From Bacteroidota bacterium (GTDB taxonomy: Bacteria; Bacteroidota; Bacteroidia; Bacteroidales; UBA1556), in assembly GCA_003648395.1 (NCBI GenBank), contig QMPB01000342.1:1-5668 (forward strand): a stretch of 5,668 bases of DNA, in the 5' to 3' direction. Positions 5,628-5,668 of the stretch are shown here, piece by piece. Position 1 is the stretch's first letter. Every line of letters starts with the position of its first letter. Below the pieces are notes generated by a model. The model searched no databases. It worked only from the letters and a program-made list of their open reading frames with translations, and had not been told where the DNA came from. Made by a program: the position numbers and the translations under genes.

Positions 5628-5668
5628 TCAGCCTGAGTGTTTTGCAAAAAAAGACACAAGACCTTTAA
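5628..5668. repeat. 41-bp intergenic direct repeat, copy 2 (runs into window end)
   Basis: Identical to 5534-5574, offset by 94 bp, and cut off by the window edge, so the true repeat may be longer. Perfect identity in a non-coding region implies a recent duplication, an active dispersed element, or strong constraint. Whether more copies follow cannot be seen here. Confidence 0.93.

Overview
The window looks like a chromosomal segment of an AT-rich member of the Bacteroidota, most likely order Bacteroidales. Three things point there. Start codons lack Shine-Dalgarno motifs and are preceded by A/T-rich stretches. Several TAnnTTTG boxes, the Bacteroidota sigma-ABfr type -7 element, sit just upstream of genes. 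The gene set (a short rhomboid protease, a second rhomboid-like protein with a C-terminal cytosolic tail, and a membrane-anchored endonuclease/exonuclease/phosphatase (EEP) protein) is a grouping I associate with Bacteroidota genomes. All genes are on the + strand.

Layout: (1) 1-332, the 3' end of an apparently active rhomboid intramembrane serine protease. (2) 333-734, a gene-free stretch dominated by eight 33-bp units in exact tandem register (407-670), ending in two TAnnTTTG boxes. (3) 735-2111, an AAA-type ATPase with a C-terminal DUF4143/PD-(D/E)XK-like domain. (4) 2112-2203, a long imperfect dyad followed by a promoter. (5) 2204-3547, a RhlE-like DEAD-box RNA helicase. (6) 3593-4369, a rhomboid-like protein in which both catalytic residues appear replaced. 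(7) 4372-5487, a three-TM membrane-anchored EEP-fold protein, 2 nt downstream of the pseudo-rhomboid and surely co-transcribed with it. (8) 5488-5668, a gene-free tail with two identical 41-bp repeats 94 bp apart, the second running into the window edge.

How the parts relate: the two rhomboid-type proteins and the EEP protein look like one membrane-associated neighbourhood. The array-headed ATPase plus the helicase lies between the two rhomboids. The ATPase has its own promoter and its own 3' dyad, so it may be an independent unit inserted there. The most unusual features are the 33-bp array, with its invariant 12-mer core upstream of the ATPase, and the inactive rhomboid paired with a predicted periplasmic EEP domain. 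I do not see a clear-cut new defence system, CRISPR array, RNA gene or transposase.
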